From NCBI GenBank assembly GCA_964467635.1, contig CAYXRN010000101.1, forward strand, positions 1-11,970: 11,970 nt of DNA, read 5' to 3'. The first letter of the stretch is position 1. Each line of letters begins with the position of its first letter. Positions 1 to 5,888 of this stretch are shown here, piece by piece. The notes under the pieces are model-generated. The model was not told where the DNA came from. It saw nothing but the letters and a program-made list of their open reading frames with translations, and made no database searches. The stretch is from FW021-bin31 sp964467635 (GTDB lineage Bacteria > Bacteroidota > Bacteroidia > Chitinophagales > Chitinophagaceae). A program made the position numbers and the translations under genes.

Positions 1-224
1 GGTTTGAGTGGATTGTCATCATTGCCGTGGTTGTTCTCTTATTTGGCGGCAGAAAGATTCCTGAATTGATGCGTGGTCTGGGACGCGGTATTAGGGAATT
101 TAATGATGCCAAAACCAATGTCAAAAAAGAAATTGAGGAAGGCATGAAAGAATCCAAACAAAATGCCCCCTCTCAGGAAGCTACAGCGACACCACACCCT
201 GTGGGTCACAAGGAAAACGCATAA
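1..224 (+). CDS. tatA: Sec-independent protein translocase subunit TatA/E, 3' part
   Basis: The gene is cut by the left edge of the window; the first whole codon is at position 3 and the stop is TAA at 222-224. The visible 73 residues begin FEWIVIIAVVVLLFGGRK. They show the end of the single N-terminal membrane helix, the FGG hinge and the start of the amphipathic helix (KIPELMRGLGRGIREFNDA). A charged, poorly conserved tail follows (KKEIEEGMKE, then a Pro/Thr/His-rich end). This order is diagnostic of TatA/TatE, the subunit that oligomerises in the inner membrane to let folded twin-arginine proteins through. The start codon and promoter lie outside the window. TatB is less likely because the tail is short, but TatA and TatE cannot be told apart here. 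No TatC is visible. The downstream mltD has its own promoter, so the two need not be co-transcribed. Confidence 0.9.
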   Translation, partial: FEWIVIIAVVVLLFGGRKIPELMRGLGRGIREFNDAKTNVKKEIEEGMKESKQNAPSQEATATPHPVGHKENA

Positions 225-395
225 TCCCACTCTTTAGAAGGCACAATCGAAGGAACGCCTTTTTCATGGAGGTCTTGAATCAGGCTGCCTATGAAAATGG
301 CGTTTTAAAAAGTTTTAAAAAATAACCGCTGCCATATCATAAAATCTACGGCGAAGCGTTATTTAACAAAACCGTAACGATCTTTAGCTCGATTT

Positions 396-427
396 TTGCA
401 AGTATTCAAAAATTTGTAATACCTTTG
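396..427 (+). promoter_or_regulatory. Bacteroidota-type promoter for mltD
   Basis: A TTG at 396-398 is separated by 21 bases from TACCTTTG at 420-427. This matches the Bacteroidota consensus TTG-N19..21-TAnnTTTG. Transcription would start near 433-435, giving a leader of about 70 nt before the mltD ATG at 506. The remainder of the 225-505 gap is A/T rich. It holds a weak AAGGC/GCCTT stem followed by five T (238-264) and a 19-codon ORF (266-325), neither convincing. Confidence 0.7.
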
Positions 428-448
428 CAAAAATTTGATCTCAAGGTA

Positions 449-462
449 TTTTTAGCTAAAAA
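449..462. promoter_or_regulatory. 14-bp perfect palindrome in the mltD leader
   Basis: TTTTTAGCTAAAAA is a perfect two-fold palindrome about 22 bases downstream of the predicted -7 box of mltD. The half-site TTTAGCT occurs again at 383-389, just upstream of the -33 element, so two copies flank the promoter. This could be an operator for a dimeric regulator. An A/T-rich palindrome can also arise by chance, and no regulator gene is nearby. Confidence 0.3.
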
Positions 463-505
463 CAGGGCATAAACGCTTTCGATTGTTTCAGATAAAAAAG
501 AAGTC

Positions 506-1645
506 ATGCAGAGAACCCTTATTGTGCTATCCTTACTGGGCGTCTTAACCGGACAAGTCCAGCAAAGCCGGGCACAGGGCCCTAAAGTAAAGGAGCTTCA
601 AACCACCCCAACCCCCTTCCAAAAAGACTCTAGTGGGAAAACCACTGGTGATACTGATTCTACCTATATCGAATTATCTCCCGTCGCTGTGCCGGTTGTC
701 TATCAGGCCGGCGCTTTTTCAAAACTTCCCGATTACCCCAGGCTGCAATCTCCTCTTCTGTCCGGATTAGGCAGCCAGCCCCTTAGCGACAAAGCCAAAG
801 AACAACTGCAGCAATTCATTAAAAGTTATTACGTAAGCAACAACAGGCATTTACAGGATATCCAATCAAAGGCCAATCCTTACTTTTCTGTAATGTCTAA
901 GGTTTTCAATCAATACGGCATTCCAGATGACCTTAAATATTTAGCCGTTATCGAATCGGGCTTGAACACCCATGCGCGTTCTTATGCCGGGGCGGTAGGC
1001 ACCTGGCAGTTTATGGCTTCAACGGCAAGGTTGTTGGGTCTCACCGTAAACAGGCAGCGCGACGACCGTAAGAACCTGTACAAATCAACGGTAGCTGCCG
1101 CTAAGTACCTTTCCCAGCTTCACGCCATGTTTGGCAACTGGATGTTGGTGGTAGCCGCTTATAATTGCGGACCCGGCCGGCTGCAACAGGCTATCTCCTC
1201 CAGTGGCAGTTCCAGCTTCTGGGGGCTAAAAGAATATTTGCCCCAGGAATCAAAAAGGCACGTGATGAAATTTTTAGCTACTACCTACATCATGAAACGA
1301 TTCGCCCATTTCTTTGGAGTGGATAAAGAAGAAATTTCACTGGGAGGTGCCACAAGAAACATTTCTTTTGCTCCGATCAACCAACCTCTTGCTAGTATCG
1401 CACTTTCAGGAAAATACAGCCTGGCCGTAATCGCCAAATACATTGCCATGGACCTGATGCAGCTTGAGCAATTAAATCCCGGCCTGGTAGATAAACTCAG
1501 CAAGGACTTCAGCAAGGCACACTATCTCTACTTGCCTGCTGATAAAATGATCTTATTCAAAGCCCATCAAAACGATATCTTAAATGAATCTATCGCTTTA
1601 ATGGCGCAAAATGACCAGCAAAAGACACTGGCCGCCCGGCAGTAA
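506..1645 (+). CDS. mltD: Secreted lytic murein transglycosylase, MltD type (GH23)
   Basis: This gene encodes a 379-residue exported enzyme that cleaves the MurNAc-GlcNAc bond of peptidoglycan with formation of 1,6-anhydro ends. Residues 1-23 form a signal peptide with likely cleavage after SRA. It lacks a lipobox cysteine, so it is probably soluble in the periplasm. The SLT domain spans about 125-270. The catalytic glutamate is E150 in AVIESGLN, GTWQFM is at 165-170, and AAYNCGPGR at 217-225 is the conserved substrate-groove segment. After it, residues about 290-352 (SGKYSLAVIAKYI, LEQLNPGL, YLYLP) resemble the LysM-like linker of Bacteroidota MltD proteins, but no further canonical LysM repeat follows. 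The ATG at 506 directly precedes the signal peptide and has an A/G-rich AAAGAAG stretch before it. It converges on lolD with 26 bp between stops and no hairpin there. The family assignment is firm; the mltD symbol is by domain order. Confidence 0.88.
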   Translation: MQRTLIVLSLLGVLTGQVQQSRAQGPKVKELQTTPTPFQKDSSGKTTGDTDSTYIELSPVAVPVVYQAGAFSKLPDYPRLQSPLLSGLGSQPLSDKAKEQLQQFIKSYYVSNNRHLQDIQSKANPYFSVMSKVFNQYGIPDDLKYLAVIESGLNTHARSYAGAVGTWQFMASTARLLGLTVNRQRDDRKNLYKSTVAAAKYLSQLHAMFGNWMLVVAAYNCGPGRLQQAISSSGSSSFWGLKEYLPQESKRHVMKFLATTYIMKRFAHFFGVDKEEISLGGATRNISFAPINQPLASIALSGKYSLAVIAKYIAMDLMQLEQLNPGLVDKLSKDFSKAHYLYLPADKMILFKAHQNDILNESIALMAQNDQQKTLAARQ

Positions 1646-1671
1646 ATGGAATAAGCACTTCTCAAAGCTTG

Positions 1672-2328
1672 TCAATCAAACAACCTTCCGTCTTTCATTT
1701 GCAATTGGCGGTCGCTCATTGAAGCGAGTGTTTCGTTGTGCGTGGCAATGATAAATGTTTGCTTGAATTGATCACGCAGCGTAAAAAACAACTCGTGTAA
1801 TTCTTTGGCATTGGCAGAATCAAGATTGCCCGTGGGTTCATCAGCCAGAACAATATAGGGTTGGTTAATAAGCGCCCGCGCCACGGCTACCCTTTGTTGT
1901 TCTCCACCCGATAAGGCCCCCGGTTTATGATGCAAGCGTTCAGAAAGCCCCATTTGCTTTAATAATTCACGTCCGCTTTCCGCAACCGCTTTTTTGTTCT
2001 CAACACCGGAGATCCAACCAGGGATACAAACATTTTCCAATGCGGTAAATTCGGGCAAAAGGTGATGGAACTGAAAAACAAAACCAATGTGTTTATTTCT
2101 AAAAGCGGACAAGCGGGATTCCGCTAACCCCGAGGTCTGCTGTCCATTGATGGAAATCTTACCGGAATCCGGCCGGTCCAAGGTTCCCAGAATATGCAGC
2201 AATGTACTTTTTCCGGCTCCGGAAGACCCGACAATACTGATGATCTCTCCTTTTTTCACCTCCAGATGAACCCCCTTAAGCACTTGTAAATTGGAATAGT
2301 TTTTGGTGATATTGTCGGCTTTTAACAT
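1672..2328 (-). CDS. lolD: ABC transporter ATP-binding protein, lipoprotein release (LolD)
   Basis: This is a complete 218-residue ABC ATPase. Walker A is GSSGAGKST (34-42), the Q-loop is FVFQFHHLLPEFTALEN (83-99), the signature is LSGGEQQR (139-146), Walker B is YIVLADEPTGNLD (158-170) and the H-loop His is H197. The FQFHHLLPEFTALEN stretch is characteristic of LolD, the cytoplasmic ATPase that powers LolC/LolE (or LolF-type) extraction of lipoproteins from the inner membrane. FtsE and MacB ATPases share the overall fold but differ at this loop. No permease gene is adjacent, so its partner is encoded elsewhere, as is common in Bacteroidota. The start chosen is the ATG at 2328 (MLKADNITK), which gives the usual LolD length. 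An in-frame TTG at 2343 would add five residues. No canonical promoter box was found upstream on this strand. Confidence 0.88.
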   Translation of the reverse strand: MLKADNITKNYSNLQVLKGVHLEVKKGEIISIVGSSGAGKSTLLHILGTLDRPDSGKISINGQQTSGLAESRLSAFRNKHIGFVFQFHHLLPEFTALENVCIPGWISGVENKKAVAESGRELLKQMGLSERLHHKPGALSGGEQQRVAVARALINQPYIVLADEPTGNLDSANAKELHELFFTLRDQFKQTFIIATHNETLASMSDRQLQMKDGRLFD

Positions 2329-2368
2329 GTTGTAAAGAAACAAATAAATTACCTATAAAAGATAAGAA

Positions 2369-2398
2369 TTGTTATTTTAAAATTAAATTCTACTTTTG
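2369..2398 (+). promoter_or_regulatory. Bacteroidota-type promoter for the DUF2795-like gene
   Basis: TTG at 2369-2371, exactly 19 bases, then TACTTTTG at 2391-2398 gives a full match to TTG-N19-TAnnTTTG. The predicted start of transcription is near 2405, only about 18 nt before the ATG at 2423. The leader is short, A/T rich and has no Shine-Dalgarno sequence, which is usual for the phylum. This is the best promoter in the window by consensus match. Confidence 0.8.
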
Positions 2399-2422
2399 CG
2401 GAAAATTAAACCTTCATAAATT

Positions 2423-2644
2423 ATGTTCTGGACATTAGAACTTGCCTCCTATTTGGAAGATGCCCCCTGGCCGGCCTCTAAAGATGAGTTGATTGATTAC
2501 GCCATCCGCTCCGGTTCTCCCATCGAAGTAGTAGAAAACTTGCAGGAGCTGGAAGATGAAGGAGAAATGTTTGAAGGGATCGAAGACATTTGGCCGGATT
2601 ATCCCTCCCGGGAGGATTTCTTCTTTAATGAAGACGAATATTAA
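2423..2644 (+). CDS. Small acidic DUF2795-like protein
   Basis: This gene encodes 73 residues and starts with the first ATG after a consensus promoter. The protein begins MFWTLELASYLEDAPWPASK, continues DELIDYAIRSGSPIEVVENL, and ends in a very acidic, aromatic tail (PSREDFFFNEDEY). The core, LASYLED.PWPASKDELIDYA followed by a helix with EVVENLQEL, resembles the DUF2795 fold, a small helical domain of unknown function. There is no signal peptide, membrane segment, cysteine or obvious catalytic motif, so it is probably cytoplasmic. The net charge is strongly negative. It stands alone as a transcription unit, divergent from lolD and convergent with fabI. The strong promoter and protein-like composition make it a real gene. 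Its role is not known and cannot be inferred from the neighbours. Confidence 0.8.
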   Translation: MFWTLELASYLEDAPWPASKDELIDYAIRSGSPIEVVENLQELEDEGEMFEGIEDIWPDYPSREDFFFNEDEY

Positions 2645-2671
2645 TTCAACTATCCCTAAGGGTCTAGCCTC

Positions 2672-2714
2672 AAAAAATATAAAAAGCCGTCCACATGTGT
2701 TGTGTGGACGGCTT
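2672..2714 (-). terminator. Intrinsic terminator of fabI
   Basis: A perfect 12-bp stem pairs 2684-2695 (AAGCCGTCCACA) with 2703-2714 (TGTGGACGGCTT) around a 7-nt loop. On the minus strand the stem is followed by T5-ATA-T6 (2685 down to 2672), the expected U-tract. It starts 22 bases past the fabI stop, so it serves fabI. The same stem would also form in plus-strand transcripts of the DUF2795-like gene, but there it is followed by GCTGGTTT and would be a poorer terminator. Confidence 0.88.
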
Positions 2715-2735
2715 GCTGGTTTAAAGACGTAATGA

Positions 2736-3563
2736 TTAATCCGCTTCATGTGCCTTATTAAGGTCTTCCACAAGCACATCGCTTACTCCCATACTTGAGA
2801 ATCCCCCATCGTGAAAAAGATTTTGCATGGTAACCATCCTGGTGAGATCGGAAAATATCGCCACACAAAAGTCTGCACAAGAATCGGAATCCGCGTTACC
2901 CAAGGGACTCATTTTTTCTGCATAATGCAGAAACGCATCGAATCCTTTGACGCCGCTGCCGGCCGTCGTCACGGTGGGGGACTGAGAAATGGTGTTCACC
3001 CGTATTTTCCTTTTACGGCCATAGTGGTAGCCAAAACTGCGGGCAATGCTTTCCAGCAGGGCTTTGGCCTCGGCCATGTCATTATAGCCGGGAAAAGTGC
3101 GCTGCGCGGCAATATAAGTAAGGGCAGCTACAGAAGCCCCTTCATTTAGGGCATCCAGTTTCATGGCGGACTGCAAGACTTTATGAAAGGACAACGCGGA
3201 TATGTCTAATGTTTTCTGAAAATTCGCGTAATTGGTTTCCGTATAAGGTATTTTTTTTCGCATGTTGGGCGACATGCCCACGGAATGCAATACAAAATCA
3301 AGTTTGCCTCCTAACTGCTCCATTGACTTGGAAAAGAGGTTTTCCAAGTCTTCCGTAGAAGTAGCGTCTGCAGGGATTATCTCGGCATTGCAAGCCTTTG
3401 CCAATTCGTTGATCTGGCCCATACGTAAAGCTACAGGCGCATTTGTCAGTGTGATGGAGGCTCCTTCTTCTACTACTCTCTCGGCCACCTTCCAAGCGAT
3501 AGAACGGTTGTCCAAAGCACCGAAAATAATACCTTTCTTACCTTTCAAAAGTTGATTTCCCAT
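2736..3563 (-). CDS. fabI: Enoyl-[acyl-carrier-protein] reductase (NADH), FabI
   Basis: This 275-residue protein is a short-chain dehydrogenase-type enoyl-ACP reductase, the last step of each fatty-acid elongation cycle in the cytoplasm. The N-terminal cofactor segment is GIIFGALDNRSIAWK (11-25), the divergent FabI version of the Rossmann glycine loop. SVGM at 94-97 follows strand 4. The active site is Y150 in LTYIAAQRTFPG with Y160 and K167 in YNDMAEAK, giving the FabI Tyr-x6-Tyr-x6-Lys spacing. NTISQSPTVTTAGSG (194-208) is the substrate-loop region, and LFHDGGFSSMGV is near the C-terminus. The length fits the family. The ATG at 3563 is preceded by a very A/T-rich stretch without a Shine-Dalgarno. 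No TAnnTTTG box lies in the 374 bp upstream. Instead there is a strongly structured palindromic leader ending 20 bases before the ATG. FabI is the usual target of triclosan-type inhibitors; FabK and FabV are unrelated in sequence. Confidence 0.95.
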   Translation of the reverse strand: MGNQLLKGKKGIIFGALDNRSIAWKVAERVVEEGASITLTNAPVALRMGQINELAKACNAEIIPADATSTEDLENLFSKSMEQLGGKLDFVLHSVGMSPNMRKKIPYTETNYANFQKTLDISALSFHKVLQSAMKLDALNEGASVAALTYIAAQRTFPGYNDMAEAKALLESIARSFGYHYGRKRKIRVNTISQSPTVTTAGSGVKGFDAFLHYAEKMSPLGNADSDSCADFCVAIFSDLTRMVTMQNLFHDGGFSSMGVSDVLVEDLNKAHEAD

Positions 3564-3583
3564 AAATTCTATATTTATACATC

Positions 3584-3645
3584 GGAGCGTAAAACCCGCG
3601 GGGCTTTAGCCCGTGGGATGTAAGCGGCTCCTTTTACGCTTACAT
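3584..3645. repeat. Compound palindromic element in the fabI leader
   Basis: Three inverted repeats are packed in 62 bases, beginning 20 bases from the fabI ATG. A perfect 9-bp stem pairs ATGTAAGCG (3618-3626) with CGCTTACAT (3637-3645). A G/C-rich hairpin runs from CCCGCGGG (3595-3602) to CCCGTGGG (3610-3617) around GGGCTTTAGCCC; it has one bulged base and one G.T pair on the plus strand, or an A.C mismatch on the minus strand. An outer 9-bp pairing joins AGCGTAAAA (3586-3594) to TTTTACGCT (3632-3640). The outer pairing and the 9-bp stem use the same bases 3637-3640, so they exclude each other. It could be a transcriptional attenuator of fabI, a terminator of upstream minus-strand transcription, or a REP-like dispersed palindrome. 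The sequence alone does not decide. Confidence 0.6.
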
Positions 3646-3937
3646 TTTGAAATAATTTTCATCTGTCGGTCTTAGTACCTTAGAAACGCAACCAGTTTAT
3701 TCCTGGTGATCTTCCCGAAGAAAAAGCCATAAAAGCAACTAACATCACAGAGACTAAACGCGTTTCACTACCATAGTGTTTATTCTGCTCCAGGAGCCGC
3801 AGGGGCAAAACAAAAATGACCAATAGCCGTTCTCGTTTGCCCAATCCATCTCCTTCCCGGGCCAAACCACCTTTGCTGGCCGTTTGCTCACTCAAGTTGT
3901 AAAAGTACATTAAATTTAAATTATCCAAGTACACGGC
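3646..3937. other. Unassigned stretch between fabI leader and the CLC gene
   Basis: No convincing gene is visible in this stretch. The minus strand is open for 84 codons from a GTG at 3934 (ATG at 3910) to 3680. Its product has two hydrophobic patches (LLVIFVLPLRLL, VSVMLVAFMAF) but no family I recognise and no signal for translation. On the plus strand, 3684-3776 reads as a short, very protein-like open stretch (KRNQFIPGDLPEEK... ending in TETKRVSLP and a stop). It lacks a start codon and lies directly after an in-frame stop. Two adjacent palindromes occur: AAACGCGTTT (3756-3765) and CACTA-CCA-TAGTG (3766-3778). The stretch could be a gene remnant, a dispersed repeat joined to the palindromic element at 3584-3645, or a small RNA locus. 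No promoter of the Bacteroidota type points out of it. Confidence 0.4.
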
Positions 3938-5782
3938 TTATTCCGAATAAGTTAACAAGAGCTTGCGATATTTATGCAAAAGAGTAGACTTGGAAATAAA
4001 ACCCAAAAACTTTTTTCCGTCGACCACAGGCAGGTTCCAGGATTGTGTTTCATCAAATTTTTTCATCACATTGCTCATCGATTCCCGCACGTCAATGAAC
4101 ACCGGCGGGGGCTTCATCAGCTGCCTGATAGACGTACTGTCATATAACGCTTCATTAAACATTATTTCCCGGATATCATCCAGCATAATGATTCCTTCCA
4201 GCTCCTGTTTCTCATTCACTACGCCAAACATATTTCTTTTGTTGGTCTTAATTAATCCCACCAGGTTGCCTAAACTCGCTTCCGGCGAAATGCTTTGGAT
4301 ATCTTTTTCGATAATATCCTGCGCATTCAGCAACGACAAAAGATTACGATCCGTTTTTCGCCCGAATATCTTACCGGAATCCACCAATTTCTTCACATCC
4401 AATGAATAAGGAGAGAACCTGCGCACAACGGCGTAGGAGGCCGTAGAAACGATCATCAATGGGATAAATAAGTCGTATCCTCCGGTAGCTTCCGCAATCA
4501 AGAATATACTGGTAAGGGGCGCATAAAGTATACCGCTCATCGCACCAGCCATCCCCACAATAGCGAAATTAGCCACCGGCACATCCTGTACACCTAAAAC
4601 AATACAAATCATCGCGAAAAAATACCCCATGAAAGCGCCTGCAACTAAAGAAGGCGCGAAATTACCGCCATTGCCTCCACTAGAAATGGTAACCGTGGTA
4701 GCAAAAACCTTGAAAAGCCCGATCAAGCCAACGAAGACGATCACCATCCATTCTATATGGGCAAACTGGCTGAACAGACTGGTATGCATCAAGGCGATTC
4801 CTCCCCCTTCAACCAGGGTTTTCACGCTCATATAGCCTTCTCCAAATAAAGGTGGAAATACAAAACACAGAATCCCAAGCAGGAGCCCACCGAACAAAGC
4901 CAGGTGCAAGGGCTGCTTAAAGTGGCGGTGTAAGAATCGATCTATCCGATGTGCTACTACCGCATAATAGCGGGAATAAAACCCAGCCACCAGGCCCATA
5001 ATCAGATATAAAGGAACATTATGATAATCAAAGGATGTTTTAAGGCTAAAATGCAAGGTAATATCATTTCCCAGAATGACTTTTGACAGCAAGGCGCCGC
5101 AAACAGAAGCAATGATCAATGGGATAAAGTCCGAAAAAACCACGCCGGTCAAAATGATTTCAATGGCAAACATCACCCCGGCAATAGGGGCGTCAAAAGC
5201 GGACGCAATACCTGCCGCCGCTCCAGCGGCCAGCAAAAGAGTCCGGTCTTTATAATGCATCTGATAGACACGCGCATAATTGGACCCGATGGCCGCGCCG
5301 GTTACCGCAATCGGGCTTTCCAGGCCCGCGGAACCGCCAAAGCCCACTGTTATCCCGCTTTGAATAAGCTGTGAATAGGTTTTAGACAGGCGTACAATGC
5401 TTGATTTACGAGCAATCTCATTTAATATTCCGGGTATGCCTTTACCGGATTTCCCCCTGAAAAAGTAACGGATAATGAGAACCGTCCCCACTATACCGAT
5501 GATGGGAAAAATAAAATAAAAGATGAGCTGAAAAGACAGATGATAGTCCTTCATGATGAGTTTCTGAATAAAATGCACCGCAGCTTTGAGGGCAACGCCT
5601 GCCAAACCCGCCGTACATCCGACCAAAATACCCGATAAGATCAAAAACTGTGAAGGGGAAAGTTTATCATGTAACCATTTTAACGGGACCTCATGCATAT
5701 GAAGAAATTCTGTTCCCCGTTCTTCCAGTTCATGAAGGCTCTTGAAAAAGAGATAATATTTTCTCAGCTTTTTTGGACGCAT
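3938..5782 (-). CDS. CLC-family chloride channel/transporter with two CBS domains
   Basis: This is an inner-membrane anion channel or Cl-/H+ exchanger. Numbering below counts from the upstream TTG at 5809 (623 residues); subtract 9 for the preferred ATG at 5782 (614 residues). The hydrophobic CLC domain spans about 55-465. The pore motifs are GKGIP (122-126, equivalent of GSGIP), GLESP (162-166, with gating glutamate E164), GNFAP (382-386) and Y445 (equivalent of the pore tyrosine). After the membrane part come two CBS domains, about 503-555 and 566-618, which usually bind adenine nucleotides and regulate gating. The serine of GSGIP is Lys here, and the proton-relay glutamate that follows the conserved Glu in E. 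coli ClcA is Ile218 (FAIEI). A TATCTTTG box (reverse complement of 5792-5799) lies between the TTG and the ATG, which favours the ATG. The flanking gene at 5889 is divergent. Confidence 0.88.
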   Translation of the reverse strand: MRPKKLRKYYLFFKSLHELEERGTEFLHMHEVPLKWLHDKLSPSQFLILSGILVGCTAGLAGVALKAAVHFIQKLIMKDYHLSFQLIFYFIFPIIGIVGTVLIIRYFFRGKSGKGIPGILNEIARKSSIVRLSKTYSQLIQSGITVGFGGSAGLESPIAVTGAAIGSNYARVYQMHYKDRTLLLAAGAAAGIASAFDAPIAGVMFAIEIILTGVVFSDFIPLIIASVCGALLSKVILGNDITLHFSLKTSFDYHNVPLYLIMGLVAGFYSRYYAVVAHRIDRFLHRHFKQPLHLALFGGLLLGILCFVFPPLFGEGYMSVKTLVEGGGIALMHTSLFSQFAHIEWMVIVFVGLIGLFKVFATTVTISSGGNGGNFAPSLVAGAFMGYFFAMICIVLGVQDVPVANFAIVGMAGAMSGILYAPLTSIFLIAEATGGYDLFIPLMIVSTASYAVVRRFSPYSLDVKKLVDSGKIFGRKTDRNLLSLLNAQDIIEKDIQSISPEASLGNLVGLIKTNKRNMFGVVNEKQELEGIIMLDDIREIMFNEALYDSTSIRQLMKPPPVFIDVRESMSNVMKKFDETQSWNLPVVDGKKFLGFISKSTLLHKYRKLLLTYSE

Positions 5783-5791
5783 AGGAGAATG

Positions 5792-5799
5792 CAAAGATA
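5792..5799 (-). promoter_or_regulatory. Candidate -7 box for the CLC gene
   Basis: The minus strand reads TATCTTTG here, a match to TAnnTTTG. No clear TTG is found 19-21 bases upstream, so only half of the promoter is recognisable. Transcription would begin near 5786, leaving a leader of only a few bases before the ATG at 5782. If real, the TTG at 5809 cannot be the start of translation from this promoter. Confidence 0.4.
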
Positions 5800-5840
5800 A
5801 GGGATTCAAGCGCCGCTATTTTCCTTTGTTAATAAATAAG

Positions 5841-5848
5841 TAAATTTG
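5841..5848 (+). promoter_or_regulatory. Candidate -7 box for the lactonase gene
   Basis: TAAATTTG matches TAnnTTTG and lies 40 bases before the ATG at 5889, which leaves a leader of about 35 nt. At the -33 position there is only TTT instead of TTG. It sits back to back with the CLC -7 box, about 40 bp away on the other strand, so the 106-bp divergent gap appears to hold both promoters. Confidence 0.4.
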
Positions 5849-5888
5849 AACACCCAACCCTGACTGATAAACTCAAAACTTAAAAGCC

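Noticed and set aside
266..325. 19-codon ORF (MEVLNQAAYENG...) between tatA and mltD
   Set aside because: It is too short to judge, has no promoter directly before it, and ends in a run of Lys/Phe codons from A/T-rich spacer.
320..364. Inverted repeat AAATAA/TTATTT with inner CGC/GCG between tatA and mltD
   Set aside because: It has a bulge and a 26-nt loop in A/T-rich DNA and is not stronger than chance.
1646..1671. Possible terminator between mltD and lolD
   Set aside because: The 26-bp gap holds no stem-loop and no T-run on either strand.
2604..2615. CCTCCCGGGAGG perfect palindrome within the DUF2795-like gene
   Set aside because: It lies in coding sequence, is explained by Pro-Ser-Arg-Glu codons, and there is no second copy nearby.
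2435..2779. Minus-strand open frame of 114 codons across the DUF2795-like gene and the fabI terminator
   Set aside because: It runs through the terminator hairpin and the fabI 3' end, and is antisense to a gene with a consensus promoter.
2811..3149. Plus-strand open frame of 112 codons inside fabI
   Set aside because: It is antisense to an unambiguous FabI active-site region and its product has no family resemblance.
3680..3934. 84-codon open frame on the minus strand right after the CLC gene
   Set aside because: It starts with GTG 3 bases past the CLC stop, has no ribosome-binding signal, matches no family I know, and overlaps a protein-like stretch on the other strand. It is described under the unassigned region rather than called a gene.
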